Of a stretch of DNA of 64,000 nt, positions 21,422-34,184 are shown piece by piece. Position 1 is the stretch's first letter. Each line of letters starts with the position of its first letter. Under the pieces are notes generated by a model, which ran no database searches, was not told the DNA's origin, and saw nothing but the letters and a program-made list of their open reading frames with translations. This DNA comes from Dillenia suffruticosa (taxonomy: Eukaryota > Streptophyta > Magnoliopsida > Dilleniales > Dilleniaceae): assembly GCA_033439265.1 (NCBI GenBank), contig JAVTVX010000004.1:15265701-15329700 (forward strand). The letters run 5' to 3'. The translations under genes and the position numbers were made by a program.

Positions 21422-23400
21422 GGCCAGTGTTGGGCTGGGGAATTGTCCTGCTTGTTTTGAGTAGATTCGGAAAACAACAACAAACTACAACAAATTGTGA
21501 TTTAATTCAAATACTTATGATTGGTTTTTTGAAAGACAAATTTGAAAAATATAGAGAGAAGAAAATAAAATAATAAAAAGGAAAAAAGAAAAAAAAGTAT
21601 ATATATAAATAAAATAAAATAAAAAGAAAATGAAAGAGAAAAAGAAAAATAGATAAATAAATCAATAGAAAAATAACTAAAATATATTGATTTAATTTGT
21701 GCGGATTTTCTTACGCCATCCATTCATATTTAAGACCATTTTCTCTTTTATACTCTTAACTTCCATATTTTTACAGATAATTTGTATCCAAATTTTCAGT
21801 GGTATATTTCTACATTTTACTAAATTTCCTACATTTGAGTTCTCGGTTTTTTTAACCGGTGCATCTTTGGGTCTTCTTTACACGTGGCTGAACCATCTCA
21901 GACGACACTCTCTCATCCTATTCACAATTGAACTAACTCCCAATTTGAATAGATCTGGAAAGAGCATAAGACGTGATGAGGAGGTTTAAGGGAATGTTTG
22001 GAGAGGAAGAGAAGTGTCTTTGGAGTATTTGGTCGTTGTTGAAGGGGGGAGGGGGTTTCTAGTGACGTAGAGCCTTGGAGGAGTGGAACCTGGCGTGGAA
22101 AGTTAGCATTGTGGGAGGAGATCTCCATATTATCTAAGGATTTCTGGTGGAAGGAGGTGATAATAACACCAAGTCAATTCACAGAGGAGAGGAAATCAGG
22201 TAGGGAAATTGCTGGTTTTCGGGCACATGGGTGGACAATGGAAAGGTGAAAAAGTAGATTAACTGCAGTAAGCGACCATTCAAGATTGACATTTTGCGAG
22301 GAAATTGAAGATCTATGATATCTGGGGGATCAGGCTTCCAGTTCTAATGGCTTTGTGGCTCCCATTTTTCTATATTATTGGGAAGTGCCGAGGAGTTTGT
22401 TATGGGGTATCATGTAGGAGTCATGGATTTGAGTTTTCCTGAAAGGCTTCATCTTATACTTGACCCTGTTAAGACTGAGGTGCTTCTAGCATCAGGGTGT
22501 TTTTAGCCTGTTAGCTTTGCATGAAGTGCAAATAAAATTATGGGAAAGGTTTTATTGGCTTTGATGGAAGGGTCAAAGAAGCTATCATGAAGTCTTGAAG
22601 TGCTTTTGTGATAGTAGAGTAGTTTCCATGATTATAGACTATATTTGAGGCAGAAAGGGAGGAGATGATGGCTGTTTTGCAACCTAGATAGGTAAAAACC
22701 ACAATTAGGATCATGATAGAAGATCCCAGGAGATGGGTGTCACGTTATCCGAGGGAGTACTATGGGCAGCTAATGATGCTCCTGACCTTCCGTGGTATCA
22801 TGATTGATGTTGGTATTTCTGCTTATATTTTTATAATTCTTAATGTGAAAATACCCTAAACATTTTTTTTTGAGTTTGAGGACTGCTTAGTCATGCATAC
22901 CGTTGGCTTAATGCCATTCCTCCAGCTTGGAGTGACTTTGCTGCATGGGATTCTTCTTTGTGTACAATGGTGGGCTATTTCTTCACATATACATAGTCGA
23001 TTAATCACATAGCACTTCTGTTGCATTCTGTAGCTTTATAGAACCTTGCAATTTTCAAGTCAACGCATTAACTGCACAGAAAACATGAGTTGCTTGGACT
23101 TGCTATGCTTTCCACTCTTTCAATCAGCAGCAAACCATGAGCATTGGCCACTTTTTCAACGTTCTAGTTTACCATGTCAAAGTTGTACACGATGACTTCC
23201 TCTGTCCCAGGAAGGACCTGTAGTTACAGAAGCTCTCCTTTGTGTTCATAGGAGCCTGTGTGTCGTAGGAAGCTTAAATCCATGTTTATGTGTTGATAGA
23301 TTTCTGGCATTCCATATGTGCAGTTTGGAAAGTTGCTAGAAGAGGGGTTATTTTCATGCAAGCAGTTGGAACGTTCCTTCTAGCAATGTGTATTTAAACT
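21422..23400. other. Unassigned sequence
   Basis: Contains an A/G-rich low-complexity patch (about 21535-21680). No credible gene is visible. The stretch 22010-22330 has a faintly LINE-like or gene-like codon feel but no motif that I can defend. Confidence 0.4.
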
Positions 23401-23795
23401 TGTTGGAAAGTGGAGTACACCTCCGCCGATGAGGATAGACCTGACCCTAATCATTTGTTTAAGTTTAAATGAAGTGCTTATAGTAAAAATCACCCCTTAA
23501 CTCCCTCATGTTCAAAAAAATCTCCCTCTCTCTAATTTCCCAAATACACTTTCCATTTTTTTTCTCTTGAATGTGAAGTGATCAAGAAAAGGGACAAAAG
23601 AGAAGCCATTTTGTGGAAGAGAGAGAGTGAGAAACTCTCACATTTGAGAAATAAAGAAAGGGTTTGAAAATGATCGATCATTTTCAATCGTGGCATTTGG
23701 ATTGTAAATGAATCTAACTTATTTTAAGATCTTGGAATTTTACAGTAGGAAATATGTTTCTTAGTTTGTTTTAAACCTTCATCGGTATCAGAGCC
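23401..23795 (+). mobile_element. Possible copia-type LTR with primer-binding site
   Basis: TGTTGGAAAGTGG at 23401 is a typical copia LTR start. CTTCA at 23777-23781 could be its end. One base later comes CGGTATCAGAGCC (23783-23795), one mismatch from the initiator tRNA-Met primer-binding site. The roughly 380-bp length and the AATAAAG near 23655 fit an LTR. No second copy is visible, so this is tentative. Confidence 0.45.
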
Positions 23796-25370
23796 ATGAT
23801 TTAGTGTTTCCTACCTATTTAGGGTATTCAAAAAAAATGAAAAAGATGCCATGAAAATGTTTGTGGTTCATTAATGACGAAATTCTTTCAATTTTACACA
23901 GTAGTATGCTTATAACATGAGGATCAAATCTGCATAATTTAACATGCATCCGATAAATATATTATGAGATATTTCAAATTCTAGTCGAAATTTTATATAC
24001 TCATATTTTTTAAAATATTGTGTTTTGTGACTTGATATCTCATAAAATACTTTCAACCATATAAAGAACGTAAAAAATGGTTAAAAATTGAGAGAGATAT
24101 GACCATTTTAAAATCGGGTCGAACTGCAAAAAATTAGAAGATGATGAATAGTTTCCATATGCTAATCCCACTCTTGGTCGAGTCGTGAGAAGCCCAAACA
24201 CCTGGCTAGAGATATTCGATTGAAAACCGAGACCACCATTGAATTTAGAGACATTGAAAATGGAGGGAGTCAAAAATTCGGAGCCAGCCACCACTAGGAA
24301 GGCGGCGCATGCACGTCAGCACATGGGAGGGCTTGTGGGTCCCGTGTCTGTCGGAATTTTTACTGAAATAAAATTTTTATCTATTTTTAATTTTTCTGTG
24401 AATTTTAATATATTTTTCGGAGTTGAAAATAATTTTTTATTAATTTTTATATCAATAAATTGTTAAAAAATTATAGAAAAATCATTTTCTATCCGAAAAA
24501 TTATGAAAAATTTTGTATGAGTTTAGAAAATTATTTTATTAATTTTGGCTATCCAAATGTAAATTATTTACACTCTTTTAATTTTTTGCTCTTTTTTTAT
24601 ATTTAAAAATTTTGATTTTTAACATAAAATTAATTGGAAATTGAACATATTATTTGAAATTGATATTTTTGAATTTCTTGTATCATATTATGGTTGGTTC
24701 TATGTCTGGCCTAATATTGTTCCCATTTTCTAGGGAAATGATGATAATTAGTCGCACTTATCCGGACATCTGAGGAGAGTTAGAGATTTGAAAAGTTTAG
24801 AATAAAAAATAAAGTTGGGGTCAAATGTTGAGTTATAAGATGGATTCATCTCATGTTTTATCAGATCATTTGGAGATCATGAAAGAAAAATGCCAGGAGC
24901 TTCTTGATCTAAGCTATGTTTTTTTGGGATGATGTGTACATACCTATTCCTTACTTTCTTATTGAGCTAACATGGTTGATGAGTCCTTGCTGAGAGAGGG
25001 CAAATGTTTGTTGAAGATGTGAAGTCCATATTAATAAACATGTGAAAAGTTAAGAAAATAGAGATCAAAATGAAGAAGAGACTATCCTAAAATAGATAGT
25101 TCCCCACATGCTATGAGGAGATTTACTTCTAGGGATAAACTATCTATATGAATTGTAAATATGATATCTTGAATGGATTTATCTTGAGTCGAGATAATAA
25201 ATTTACAGGTTTTCTTTTACATATTGTGACTATCTGTTAGGACTATGATCATGAAATAGAGAAATTTTTAATAGTTTAGTATAAAGTTTCTAGTAAGCAT
25301 ATTTTGGCTGTACTTCTTATTTTTGTGTGATCATGTATGCAAACAGAAAACGAGATCTCTTGAATAAAAA
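23796..25370. other. Unassigned, possibly retroelement interior
   Basis: AT-rich with no recognisable protein. It lies between a possible copia LTR/PBS and a copia gag relic and could be decayed retroelement sequence, but nothing in it proves that. Confidence 0.3.
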
Positions 25371-25530
25371 TTTAGAATTGGTAGAATTTGAATAATTTTC
25401 ATTCAAAATTGAAATATTATTCAAATATTTTGTGTATTTAAATGAAAATTTTAGATTGGTAGAATTTAAATAATTTTCATCCATAATTGTAATATTATTT
25501 AAATATTTTGTGTATTTAAATAGGAGATTT
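25371..25530. repeat. ~80-bp tandem repeat, two copies plus partial
   Basis: TTGGTAGAATTTGAATAATT-type units start near 25378 and 25456, with a third, more diverged start at about 25532. They lie just upstream of the copia gag relic and may be LTR promoter repeats. Confidence 0.7.
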
Positions 25531-25759
25531 TTTGGTCGGAAGAATTTAAGTAACTCTCACATAAAATCTATTGCATTTTATAGTCTTAAATTAAATTTGT
25601 AATGATGATACATTAAAACCATAGATGATATTGAAAATTTAGTAAACTTTTGATTCTATATATAATATTAATCTATCATGAATGTTAATTTTGAATTACA
25701 AAATTGGGTATAAAATATAAGTACGAATACTTATGTTCACTCTCTTAAAAACCCAAATC

Positions 25760-26548
25760 ATGGTATCGAAGTCTATTATTACGGAATTGAATAGAGGTGA
25801 CAAATTGAATAGTGACAATTATGAGATATGAAGTTATAAAATATGGTATGTGCTGAAAGAATAAAATGCCTTGGAAAGTATCAAGTATGTCATTTAGGAC
25901 TCTGGTGTGGGCTATACTGTCTCGCAAAGGAGAACAAGATGCTTACCAGACATAGAAAATGATAGAGTCCTCTACTCGAGCGATCCTAATTAACTATGTG
26001 ATTGATAGCATGATCCCTAAATGTGAGTAATATTCAATTGCTCATGTCATTTAAGTATACCTCAAAGAGAAATTGGAGGTACTAGTGTGGCTCATCTTAG
26101 ACAGTTGACCACAAAGTTTGATACCTATAAAAAGTGAGGTGGCTATAGTATCAAGTAGCATTTAAAAGTCATGTCTAACATGATAAGAGAGTTGAAATTA
26201 GTCAATCATGTCCTTTTCGATGAACAGAAACTTCAAACCTTGATCCGATCCCTTCCTAATAAGTGAGAACACCTGAAAGTCAATTTGACTAACAATCATA
26301 GTGTGAAAACTTTCTCGAATGTTGTTCACGACGTTGAGTTTGAGGATGAATGTCTTTGTGATGCAAGATCCATAGCTTATGCTTCTATTATAGAGTTTAG
26401 TTCCAAGAGAGTTTCGAACTCTAAGCGTGAGAGGAACCGGAACAAAAGTAAGAAAGGAAAGGAGACTAGAGATAGATCACAAAAGAATAACCCAAAATAT
26501 AAGAACAGATCGAGAGGTATTTGTAGATTTTCGTCGAGTGCCTTCTAG
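25760..26548 (+). pseudogene. Ty1/copia Gag, broken
   Basis: One frame, read from ATG at 25760, follows the usual copia Gag pattern. It shows TELNRGDKLNSDNYEI, then SYKIWYVLKE, a segment recalling the LRQLTTKFDTYKK region, a SMNR/SLPN-like segment and VHDVEFEDE, then a Lys/Arg-rich tail (26405-26520). Stop codons interrupt the first two thirds, several at positions where Trp or Gln is expected. The last 87 codons are open. No zinc knuckle or pol follows. TGGTATCGAAGTC at 25761 resembles a decayed primer-binding site overlapping the start, so an LTR may end just before it. Confidence 0.72.
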
Positions 26549-26779
26549 CAGGCATGTCTAACGTAACGTAATTAATGTCTTATTCTATTAATACCATCCA
26601 AATTATGAATTTTTCCTGCTCTCACTTTTCTTGTGTTAAAGTCTCTCACATTTCCCTCAATTCAAATAAGTTTCTCTTTTACTTTTAATTATGCCTTTTA
26701 GGTTGGTGAGCACTACGAATAGCAGCTGGGAATAGCTAATGCCATCGTAAATAGTTTCTCACTATAACAATAATGTGAT
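26549..26779. other. Short unassigned stretch before a CACTA terminus
   Basis: No feature recognised; it ends at the CACTACAACAG terminus at 26780. Confidence 0.4.
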
Positions 26780-26869
26780 CACTACAACAGAAATGACATA
26801 TGGAGACGGATGAAAACTGTGAGAAAAAAATGGTAAAACCATCGATAAAATCTTCTCTGATGGATAGAG

Positions 26870-26907
26870 TGTAACACTGACTCTCCGTAAATTCTATAGT
26901 GAATTCC

Positions 26908-26938
<31 letters not shown>

Positions 26939-29412
26939 GATATTTCTACTACTACGTTCATGAATTTTCACAAAAAAAATGATGATATTTGATGGTAAAA
27001 TACAAATCAGATCAATTTTGACTCAAAGAGATTCAAAACCTAAATTTCACATTAAATAAATTTAATTAGGTCTAATATAAGATTTTGGGCCTAGTGTGTA
27101 ATTATGAAAATTTTAGGGATCAAATTAGAATTTTTATAAGTCAAAGGACTTGTTAGCAATTAAAAAAACTTAAATGAAATGTGACAAGTGTATTCTTGTA
27201 TTGAACAAGAGTTATAGTGAGGAGAAAAAGTGTTGGCCAAATGGAGATGAGAAATGCAAGGTGGGACAATGAGAACACATGCACATGAAAAAAAAAAAAC
27301 CAATCAAAACACATGCAATAGTCAAAATGATCCTATGGTTTAGGTTAATTGGAGATTTGATCCTAGGGTGGTGAGTTATTAACACAATAATAAAAGAAGA
27401 AGGCCTTAGAATGCTTATTCACTCTTTCCAAATTCGTGAGAACAAGGAGAGAAGCAAGAGAGGAAGACAAAGAAAGTGAGATAAGAAATTTTATCCTGTC
27501 TCACTTTAAATTTTATTTCTGTCCGTGACTTCATCTCTGTTTTAAGGCATATTAGAGCCAGAATTTGAAAATGCGCTAGTTATATGAATTGTGGATCTAA
27601 GTCTTATCTTTCCAACGAGTTAATAATCACCAAAATCGGATGCCTGTGCCAAAAGGTATGGTACCTTTCCTGAAACTCGACATAGAAGCGTCCTGTTTCG
27701 AACTTTGATAGTAGTGAGTAAAAACGACCCTTCGCCAGTCTTAGTTTGAAGAAACACAAAACATGAAAGTTATAGATATACTCTATGCCTATAACATATA
27801 AATATTTCATCCATTTCGCATAAGGAAATTGAAAGTTATACAATTTTCCTTAAAACTGTGTTGACAGAAACTGTATATTTCACTAAAACGTATCTGTCCT
27901 GTTCATGAATTTTGTTCAACCCCTTCCAGACATATTTGGATAAAACGCAAAACATGAAAGTTGTAGATCTATATCTTAGCTATAACAAGTTAAAATATCA
28001 TTAGACTTTGGTGAGTAGGATGAAAGTTATAGCTTCTGCAGCAAAACTGGACAGAATCTGAAACTTAAATATGGCTGTAACAAAATGAGGCTTACCGGGA
28101 TTTCTGTGATTTGAATCTGAGCAAGTGTGCAAAATGAAAGTTATAGTGCTATCCCTTAGCTTTAAAATGAGATAAGAATCATTTGATTTGGACTGGTATA
28201 GCCAAAGGTATAGTCTATTTTTCATGACTGCGCAGGTTAAAAATCTGCAGACTGTTTGTCTCCCTAAGAGTTATTTGAGTTGAATGGAGGGAACACTTGA
28301 TTTATGCTTTGTGGAGATATTGGGGAGTGCGTTATCTTCCCCAATAGTGAGTGGAACGAACTATTTTTGACTTTAAATGAGAAATAGTTTTGATCATGAT
28401 TTTATAAATGAAATTTGAAATGTGATTTAAAAATATTTTAGTGTTTGTGGCATGTTTTGAAATGTTGTTTGGTACAAATTTGCATCCTAATATTATGGTT
28501 ACTTGATAATACCTTGTTTTTATGAGTAAGGATTTATGAATGATGACATATGGCACATGCGTATGATTATGGGATGGTGTATAGTGGCTATAGCGCACTC
28601 CCTACCACGGTATTGAGCGTTTACCCGATGGGGTGACGTGGTGGGGTAATACGGGAGCAGGGGTTTGAGTCCCCTGTCTCTGTCTAACGGATCCAATAGA
28701 TGAGCACCACGTGAGGACCGTGTCAACACCAAGGGAAGGGGGGAAAATATATGTGTTTTATTCTTATGACATTTTGGTGGCCCCTTGGTGGATTTTACCC
28801 TAGTTAGGCCAAACTATGGGTAGAATATGTTTTTGACACCCCATTGATGCATGATTGATGATAAGGATGCCTATTATTTTGAATTACATGATATATTTGC
28901 AAAGGAATGAAATATAAATTTGAAAATGATATTTTGACTTGCCATTCTCATAAATTCATTTATTGTCATTATATAGTCATTACACCTCACTCACTGCCAT
29001 TTTCACAAATTCATTTATTGTCATTATATTGTCATTGCACCTCACTCACTGAGAATGTGGATTATACTCACCCCTCATATTAATATTTTCAGTTTATCTG
29101 TATTTGACATACATTGAGGTACTATCCCACGAGTTTTACTGAGAGACGCTATCGGGTAAGTGATCATATCCATTCTTGTTTACGATTGGACCATGCATAT
29201 AAATATTATATGTAAATTGGAGGCAGATGTTTTAAAGAAAATTTTTATTGAAAGCTATTTTTTTCTTCCGCTATATGATTTTGACTTAATGATATCGAGT
29301 AGGGTCATAATATTATCCTTACATCACCTCGATGTACGAGTAGGGCATACCCGTGCCTTGAGGAGTCGCGAGGGTCTGTTCGCATGCCCGACCTGCGGGT
29401 CAGGGTGGGACA
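26870..29412 (+). mobile_element. Solo LTR, Ty3/gypsy-like (2.5 kb)
   Basis: Starts TGTAACACTGACTC and ends GGGTGGGACA. TAGAG flanks both sides (26865-26869 and 29413-29417), a perfect 5-bp duplication. Internal landmarks match the other LTRs here: GGGGAGTGCGTTATCTTCCCC (near 28321) and CTCACTCACTGAG...ACTCACCCCTCAT (about 29040-29080) before a TTTTCAG acceptor-like site (about 29086-29092). It lies only 90 bp inside the CACTA terminus at 26780. Confidence 0.87.
27755..28235 (+). repeat. Diverged repeats of an ACATGAAAGTTGTAGATCT module
   Basis: The word (A)ACATGAAAGTTRTAG starts modules at about 27763, 27954 and 28133, spaced 180-190 bp. Each is followed by a CTATAACAA / AGATAAGAATCAT segment and GGATGAAAGTTATA. 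A related module occurs at about 54580-54690 in the LTR fragment 53662-54842, linking the two LTRs. Confidence 0.75.
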
Positions 29413-29499
29413 TAGAGCTTCAGTTGGGTATACAGGGGTTAGGATAAACCTATGTCGACACTTGTCATGACCATTGGAACATGTTAAATTTCCGGACGG

Positions 29500-30245
29500 T
29501 TAGAAAAGTGTCGGTAAAAAATGATGTTACATCATTAGTTGTAAAGGGTGAGCAAAATTATAATTTTTATCGTCACTTGTAAAGGGTTAGTAAAAGTTAT
29601 TACTTTTTTCGTCACTTTAAGTGTTAGTAAAAGTTTCTACTTTTATCATCACTCAATCGCTCAATATAACCGTTAGAATTGGTATAACTATTTAGTGTTG
29701 CCCATGAAATAAAACGTATGTTAGGAAATGTTATAAGTTTTATTGTCGATAAATACAAATGTTAGTAAATATTACTACAATAGCATCGGATCTTAGGACA
29801 TAGGAAATGTGAAATTTTTATTATCACACGTTTACTGTTGGTTAGTAAATATTACTAATTTTATTATCGGTCATTGTGTTAGTAAATATTACTATCTTTA
29901 CTGTCGCTTACAGAAGTATTGGTTTAGTAAATGTTACTACCTTTATTGTCGGTTACAGAATTATTGGATTAGTAAATGTTACTACATTTATTATCGAAAG
30001 GATAGTAAATATTATTACTTTTAGTGTCGCTTACAGAAATGTTGTTGGTGATTAAATTTTATTATTTTATTGTCGCTTAGCATATGTGGTTAAAGAGTTG
30101 TTACTTATTTGTTACTTATTATCAGTAACCAAATGTTACTTCTCTTTGGGTCGGTTATCACAAGATTAGTAAATGTTAGGATATGTTAATACAAATATTA
30201 CTATTCTATCGTTAAAATATTACTACTTTATCCTCAAGAAAATGT
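29500..30245. repeat. Subterminal repeats of the large CACTA element, left side
   Basis: At least fifteen copies of GTTAGTAAATGTTACTAC-like words alternating with TTTATTGTCGCTTAC-like words. The core is the reverse complement of the motif filling 51240-53661. Confidence 0.75.
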
Positions 30246-30718
30246 TACAATTGTGGGTTAGAAAGGAGTTTTGAAATATTATAAATACCGTATCTTAGGA
30301 AATGAAGTACCGTTTATATCATCATGGAATATACATGATAATATTGCAGACACATTACAAGAAAAAGAAAAAGATTGTAACTTCTGGTCGGTACATATTT
30401 TAATATATTCTGAAATGAAATGTTGATGTAAAAAATGTTGACTTGGAGGACCCAGAAAATTCCAACATCCTCCATAGCATCCGGTTCCAGAATACACCAT
30501 GATGTGTGGTATCATTCTATAGTAATGAGTTTAATATAATTATAAAGTATATTATAAAAACTTGTACATTGAAATATTACCTTTGGGGATGGATTCAGGA
30601 GGTGGTGATATTAATGATGGTTGGTTTCGATGTGCACTCCTAGCATCTTGTATCCGAGAAAGCTAACAATACAAATACAAATAACATTGATTATTGTTCA
30701 GAAGTAAAAATAGTTAGA

Positions 30719-32044
30719 TTATGGTAAGAAGTAAAGAAATAATATTTGTATCTCAACACCAGCAATGAGCCTCACTTTATTAACGAAGTTCAACAATTCA
30801 TCTCGTTGACCATTTTCGGCATACATAGCAACATGCATGAGAACATTGCTCACCAAATTTGTAAAATTTTGATTTTGTTCCATTAATCGTTTTATCATAA
30901 TAGTCATATATTCGTTCTTAGGTTTGCTTGAATGCTGTTATTGTGATGGTATGGTGTTGTAACTTTGCCAACACATCTGATTCTTTCCCTGGAATCAGGT
31001 CTTTAACTTTGGATATGATATTAGTTCTCCAAGATAAATTTGAATTTTGTGCTTCACTCTCAGTATTCATTCCAGTCTTCATCATTTCCTGTGTAAAATG
31101 AATTAAACGCGAATGTTCATAAACATATTAATTGAGAATACATAAAAATGATCAATTATACCACAACTTATGATACTTTTGTAGAAACTAAACTCCCATC
31201 TGATCGGGTTCTACTTGTATTATAAATCTCAGTTCTACAAGGTTTTGTCCTAGTTTGTGTTGTCTGATAAAATTGTTTAGTATGTATTATGATGCAATAA
31301 AAAATAATTCCGAATAAAATAAGATATGAATTGTTTATTCCTTCTCATGTATGAGTTTGGAAAAGGACTTAGATTCTAAGCAATGCGGATCGCTTAACTT
31401 TGCACGACATCCTTAATTTCTTTTACTCATTTCCTAAAAGGAAAAAGTATCAGACTATAATTAAATTTCCTAGAGAAAAAAGTGAAAATAGTAAATGAAA
31501 TTGTTAACTTCTATCTTCCCTTTATCACTCAACCAAAAAACAACAAGGTCCTTGTACTTATTCGGATCAACTCTCTGATCCTCCATTCTCTTGATATTTT
31601 CATCTATTCCGAGTAAATCTTTTAACCATTTTGGTTTGAGAGAATTTTTAAAACTCTTCCATTTGTCAGACAAATTTGTAGGAACCCATTTCTTAGTATC
31701 ATTTCTGAGTAGCTTGAAAGTAATCTTTAACTACAATATAAGAAAAAAAATTAGATATCTTAATTTTCATGTATGCAATGATTCGATTGAGTAATAGAGG
31801 TAGATACTTGTATAATTTTTCACGTATTCTCTTTATACTCGGTCGGCATGTCACGCCAACTTGTATAATTTATTGGAGCAATGGAATGTACTCTAACTAT
31901 GGAGTCAAGGAATTTGGTGAAAATCGTACCTTCGATTTCTATTGGTTGATTTAAATTGGTCATTTCAACTAGTATATGTTTCCCTTTTTCTAAATCCCAA
32001 ATATCTTGACAGCGGGTTGAATGTCTACATTTTCTCTTGAGCAT
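30719..32044 (-). pseudogene. Transposase_24 (Ptta/En/Spm) TNPA-like protein, probably broken
   Basis: Exon one (32044-31800) encodes KRKCRHSTRCQDIWDL, a NQPIEIEGTIF stretch and a YTSWRDMPTEYKEN segment. Exon two (about 31711-31497) continues LRNDTKKWVPTNLSDKW... to VFWLSDKGK. This order matches the plant Transposase_24 domain. An ATACAA|GTATCT donor and TATTGTAG| acceptor join the exons, and another GT follows exon two. Further downstream 30907-30719 encodes a helical C-terminal stretch. A TGA at the end of exon one probably replaces a Trp codon. Proteins of this kind bind subterminal repeats of CACTA elements and assist TNP2. Confidence 0.75.
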
Positions 32045-32584
32045 TGGTGCAAATTTAAAATAAAAAATAGATAATATTGTAATTACACATAAATAAAACC
32101 AAACCTGAGATATTATCTTCTAATAATTAGGCTTCTTTAGAGTCAACTTATTTTTCGGATAGTTCTGATTCTTTGTGTTCAGCTACAACGATCATTTTTC
32201 ATTTACTTCATCCCATATTTTTCGTTGAAAATATTTGATGAAATGTGATTTTGTTTGAGTTAGAAATTTTGAGAGATGTAAGGGAGAAGAGTTTTTGAAG
32301 GAAATGAGAAGTTTCGATATTTGTGAAGGGAGGAAGGGTTTGTAGTATATATATTTGGTTTAATACCAAATAAATTTTGATTTGTAGTATATATAATTTG
32401 TTTAGCGCCAAATAAATTTTTCAAAACCAGCTATTTTTCCCCGTTTATCACATTTTAGTTTTTGAATTTTTTTGTATTTACCTCTCCTTTTATAGTTTGA
32501 GTAATTAACAGAAAATTTTGATTTTGACGTATTATTATATAAATCCGTGAAGTAGTAGTAAATGTTTACTACTATATTAATAGA

Positions 32585-32757
32585 TCGGGTGCCTGCCTGC
32601 ACGGAACAACCGCGATGCTTCTGTGGCTGAGCCGCCCAAGCAAGCGCATGCACAAATGCCTGCGCCCAGCACAACCGAAATGCCGTGCGGCTGAGCGGCC
32701 CAAGTAAGTGTGCCCGCAAAGCCCTCGCGGCACAACAATGGTCCCTGCGGCTCAATC
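32585..32757. repeat. GC-rich island in the CACTA region
   Basis: Degenerate repeats of a CCTGCACGGAACAACCGCGATGC-like phrase with GGCTGAGCCGCCCAAGCAAG spacers. The phrase resembles CCTACACGGTACAACCGCG at 50964, so this island and 50945-51235 are related. Confidence 0.7.
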
Positions 32758-32759
32758 GG

Positions 32760-34180
32760 GCATCGTATTTAAAAAAAAATAATTTTATTATTTTAAATAA
32801 TAAAACATTTATATTGTTAATATAATCATATGAAATCTTTAAATTATATTACTAAATTTGTTATAGGAAATTATGAAATAATGTTACTAATTTTGTTATA
32901 TACAATCATTAAATATTTTAAATTAATAATTTATATTATATAGTGTCATAATACATTTTATTATATCTTTTTATGAATATATAGTTTTAAATAAAATCAT
33001 ATATTACAAAAGTCATATATTTTTTATGTTATTATTACTACATTATTTACATAATTTTATATGATTATATTATTTAAAATAATAACATTTGATACTTAAT
33101 TTATAATTAAAATTTTGTTATAATTAAGGAATGTGAATTCGGATCATGTGCTTTGGATGGATTGCATATGATGAATATGATGAGTATGAGTATGAGTTAT
33201 TTAAATTAATAATATTAATTAGATATATTAATGTCTAATTTATATTTTAGAATTTATAATTAAGGAATATGATAATTATATTTAATATTATTTATTTAGA
33301 AAGGTAATGAATTGAAATTAAAATGTGATAGCAAACTTTACAATAACAGTCCATAATATTATCAAAATTATTTAAATTAGCAATAATTTAATTGAAAATA
33401 ATAATAATAAAAACTTAAAATTAACTGAAATATGATAAAATTAATAATTAAATAAAACATGAAGAAAATTAAGGAAGCTACCATAAAAATATTATGAGTA
33501 TATATATCAGTATCATTAAATCTATTTTATGATATGTAACCCTACCTTAATAACAATATTTAAATTTAATAATTATTTGATATTAGTAATAGAACATGAT
33601 TAGTGAAATTTGTAAATAGTATTATTTAGTAATATTAATATTGATAAGTAATTAAGTTGTATGGAATAATAATATTAAATTATACTATATAATGTTAATC
33701 AAATAAATTTGATAGTCATAATTATAATAAATTTATAAATTTATATTATGAAACAATATAATTAATATAATTTATAGTTATATTATATTGGGCAAACAAT
33801 ATATTTATACTTCGCACTAATAGTTGTATTATACTGCCAAACCACGTATTCAAATATTGGAGGTTTATATTTCAAGCGAAGTCAGTGCCAAATGTTGAAA
33901 ATCTATCCGCGCATTTTTCCCTCATTCACAAATTTATTGGGAGGATTGAATTTTTAGTGGGTTTTTTAAAATTTTTACCATTAAATGTATGATTATAGTT
34001 TGGAATGAAATAGTTATAGTGAATACTGTTGGAGTAGTGATAGTGATTACCCTCTCCAATATTTTTATATTTCATATGTGTTATTTTTTTATTAGGTCAG
34101 TAGTTTTTAATATTACATATTTCATTAGCATTATTTTCAGTTTATATATATTTCATACAGTTTTAAAAAATACTTGATTG
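32760..34180. other. Very AT-rich filler of the CACTA region
   Basis: Almost entirely A and T, with no gene or clear repeat unit. Short ORFs near 33989-34177 are low-complexity. Confidence 0.5.
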
Positions 34181-34184
34181 TTAC

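Noticed and set aside
21502..21723. Phe/Ser/Leu-rich minus-strand ORF
   Set aside because: It is the complement of an A/G-rich low-complexity patch.
22010..22330. Possible LINE endonuclease fragment
   Set aside because: A loose GGD-like phrase was noticed but no ordered set of endonuclease motifs could be found.
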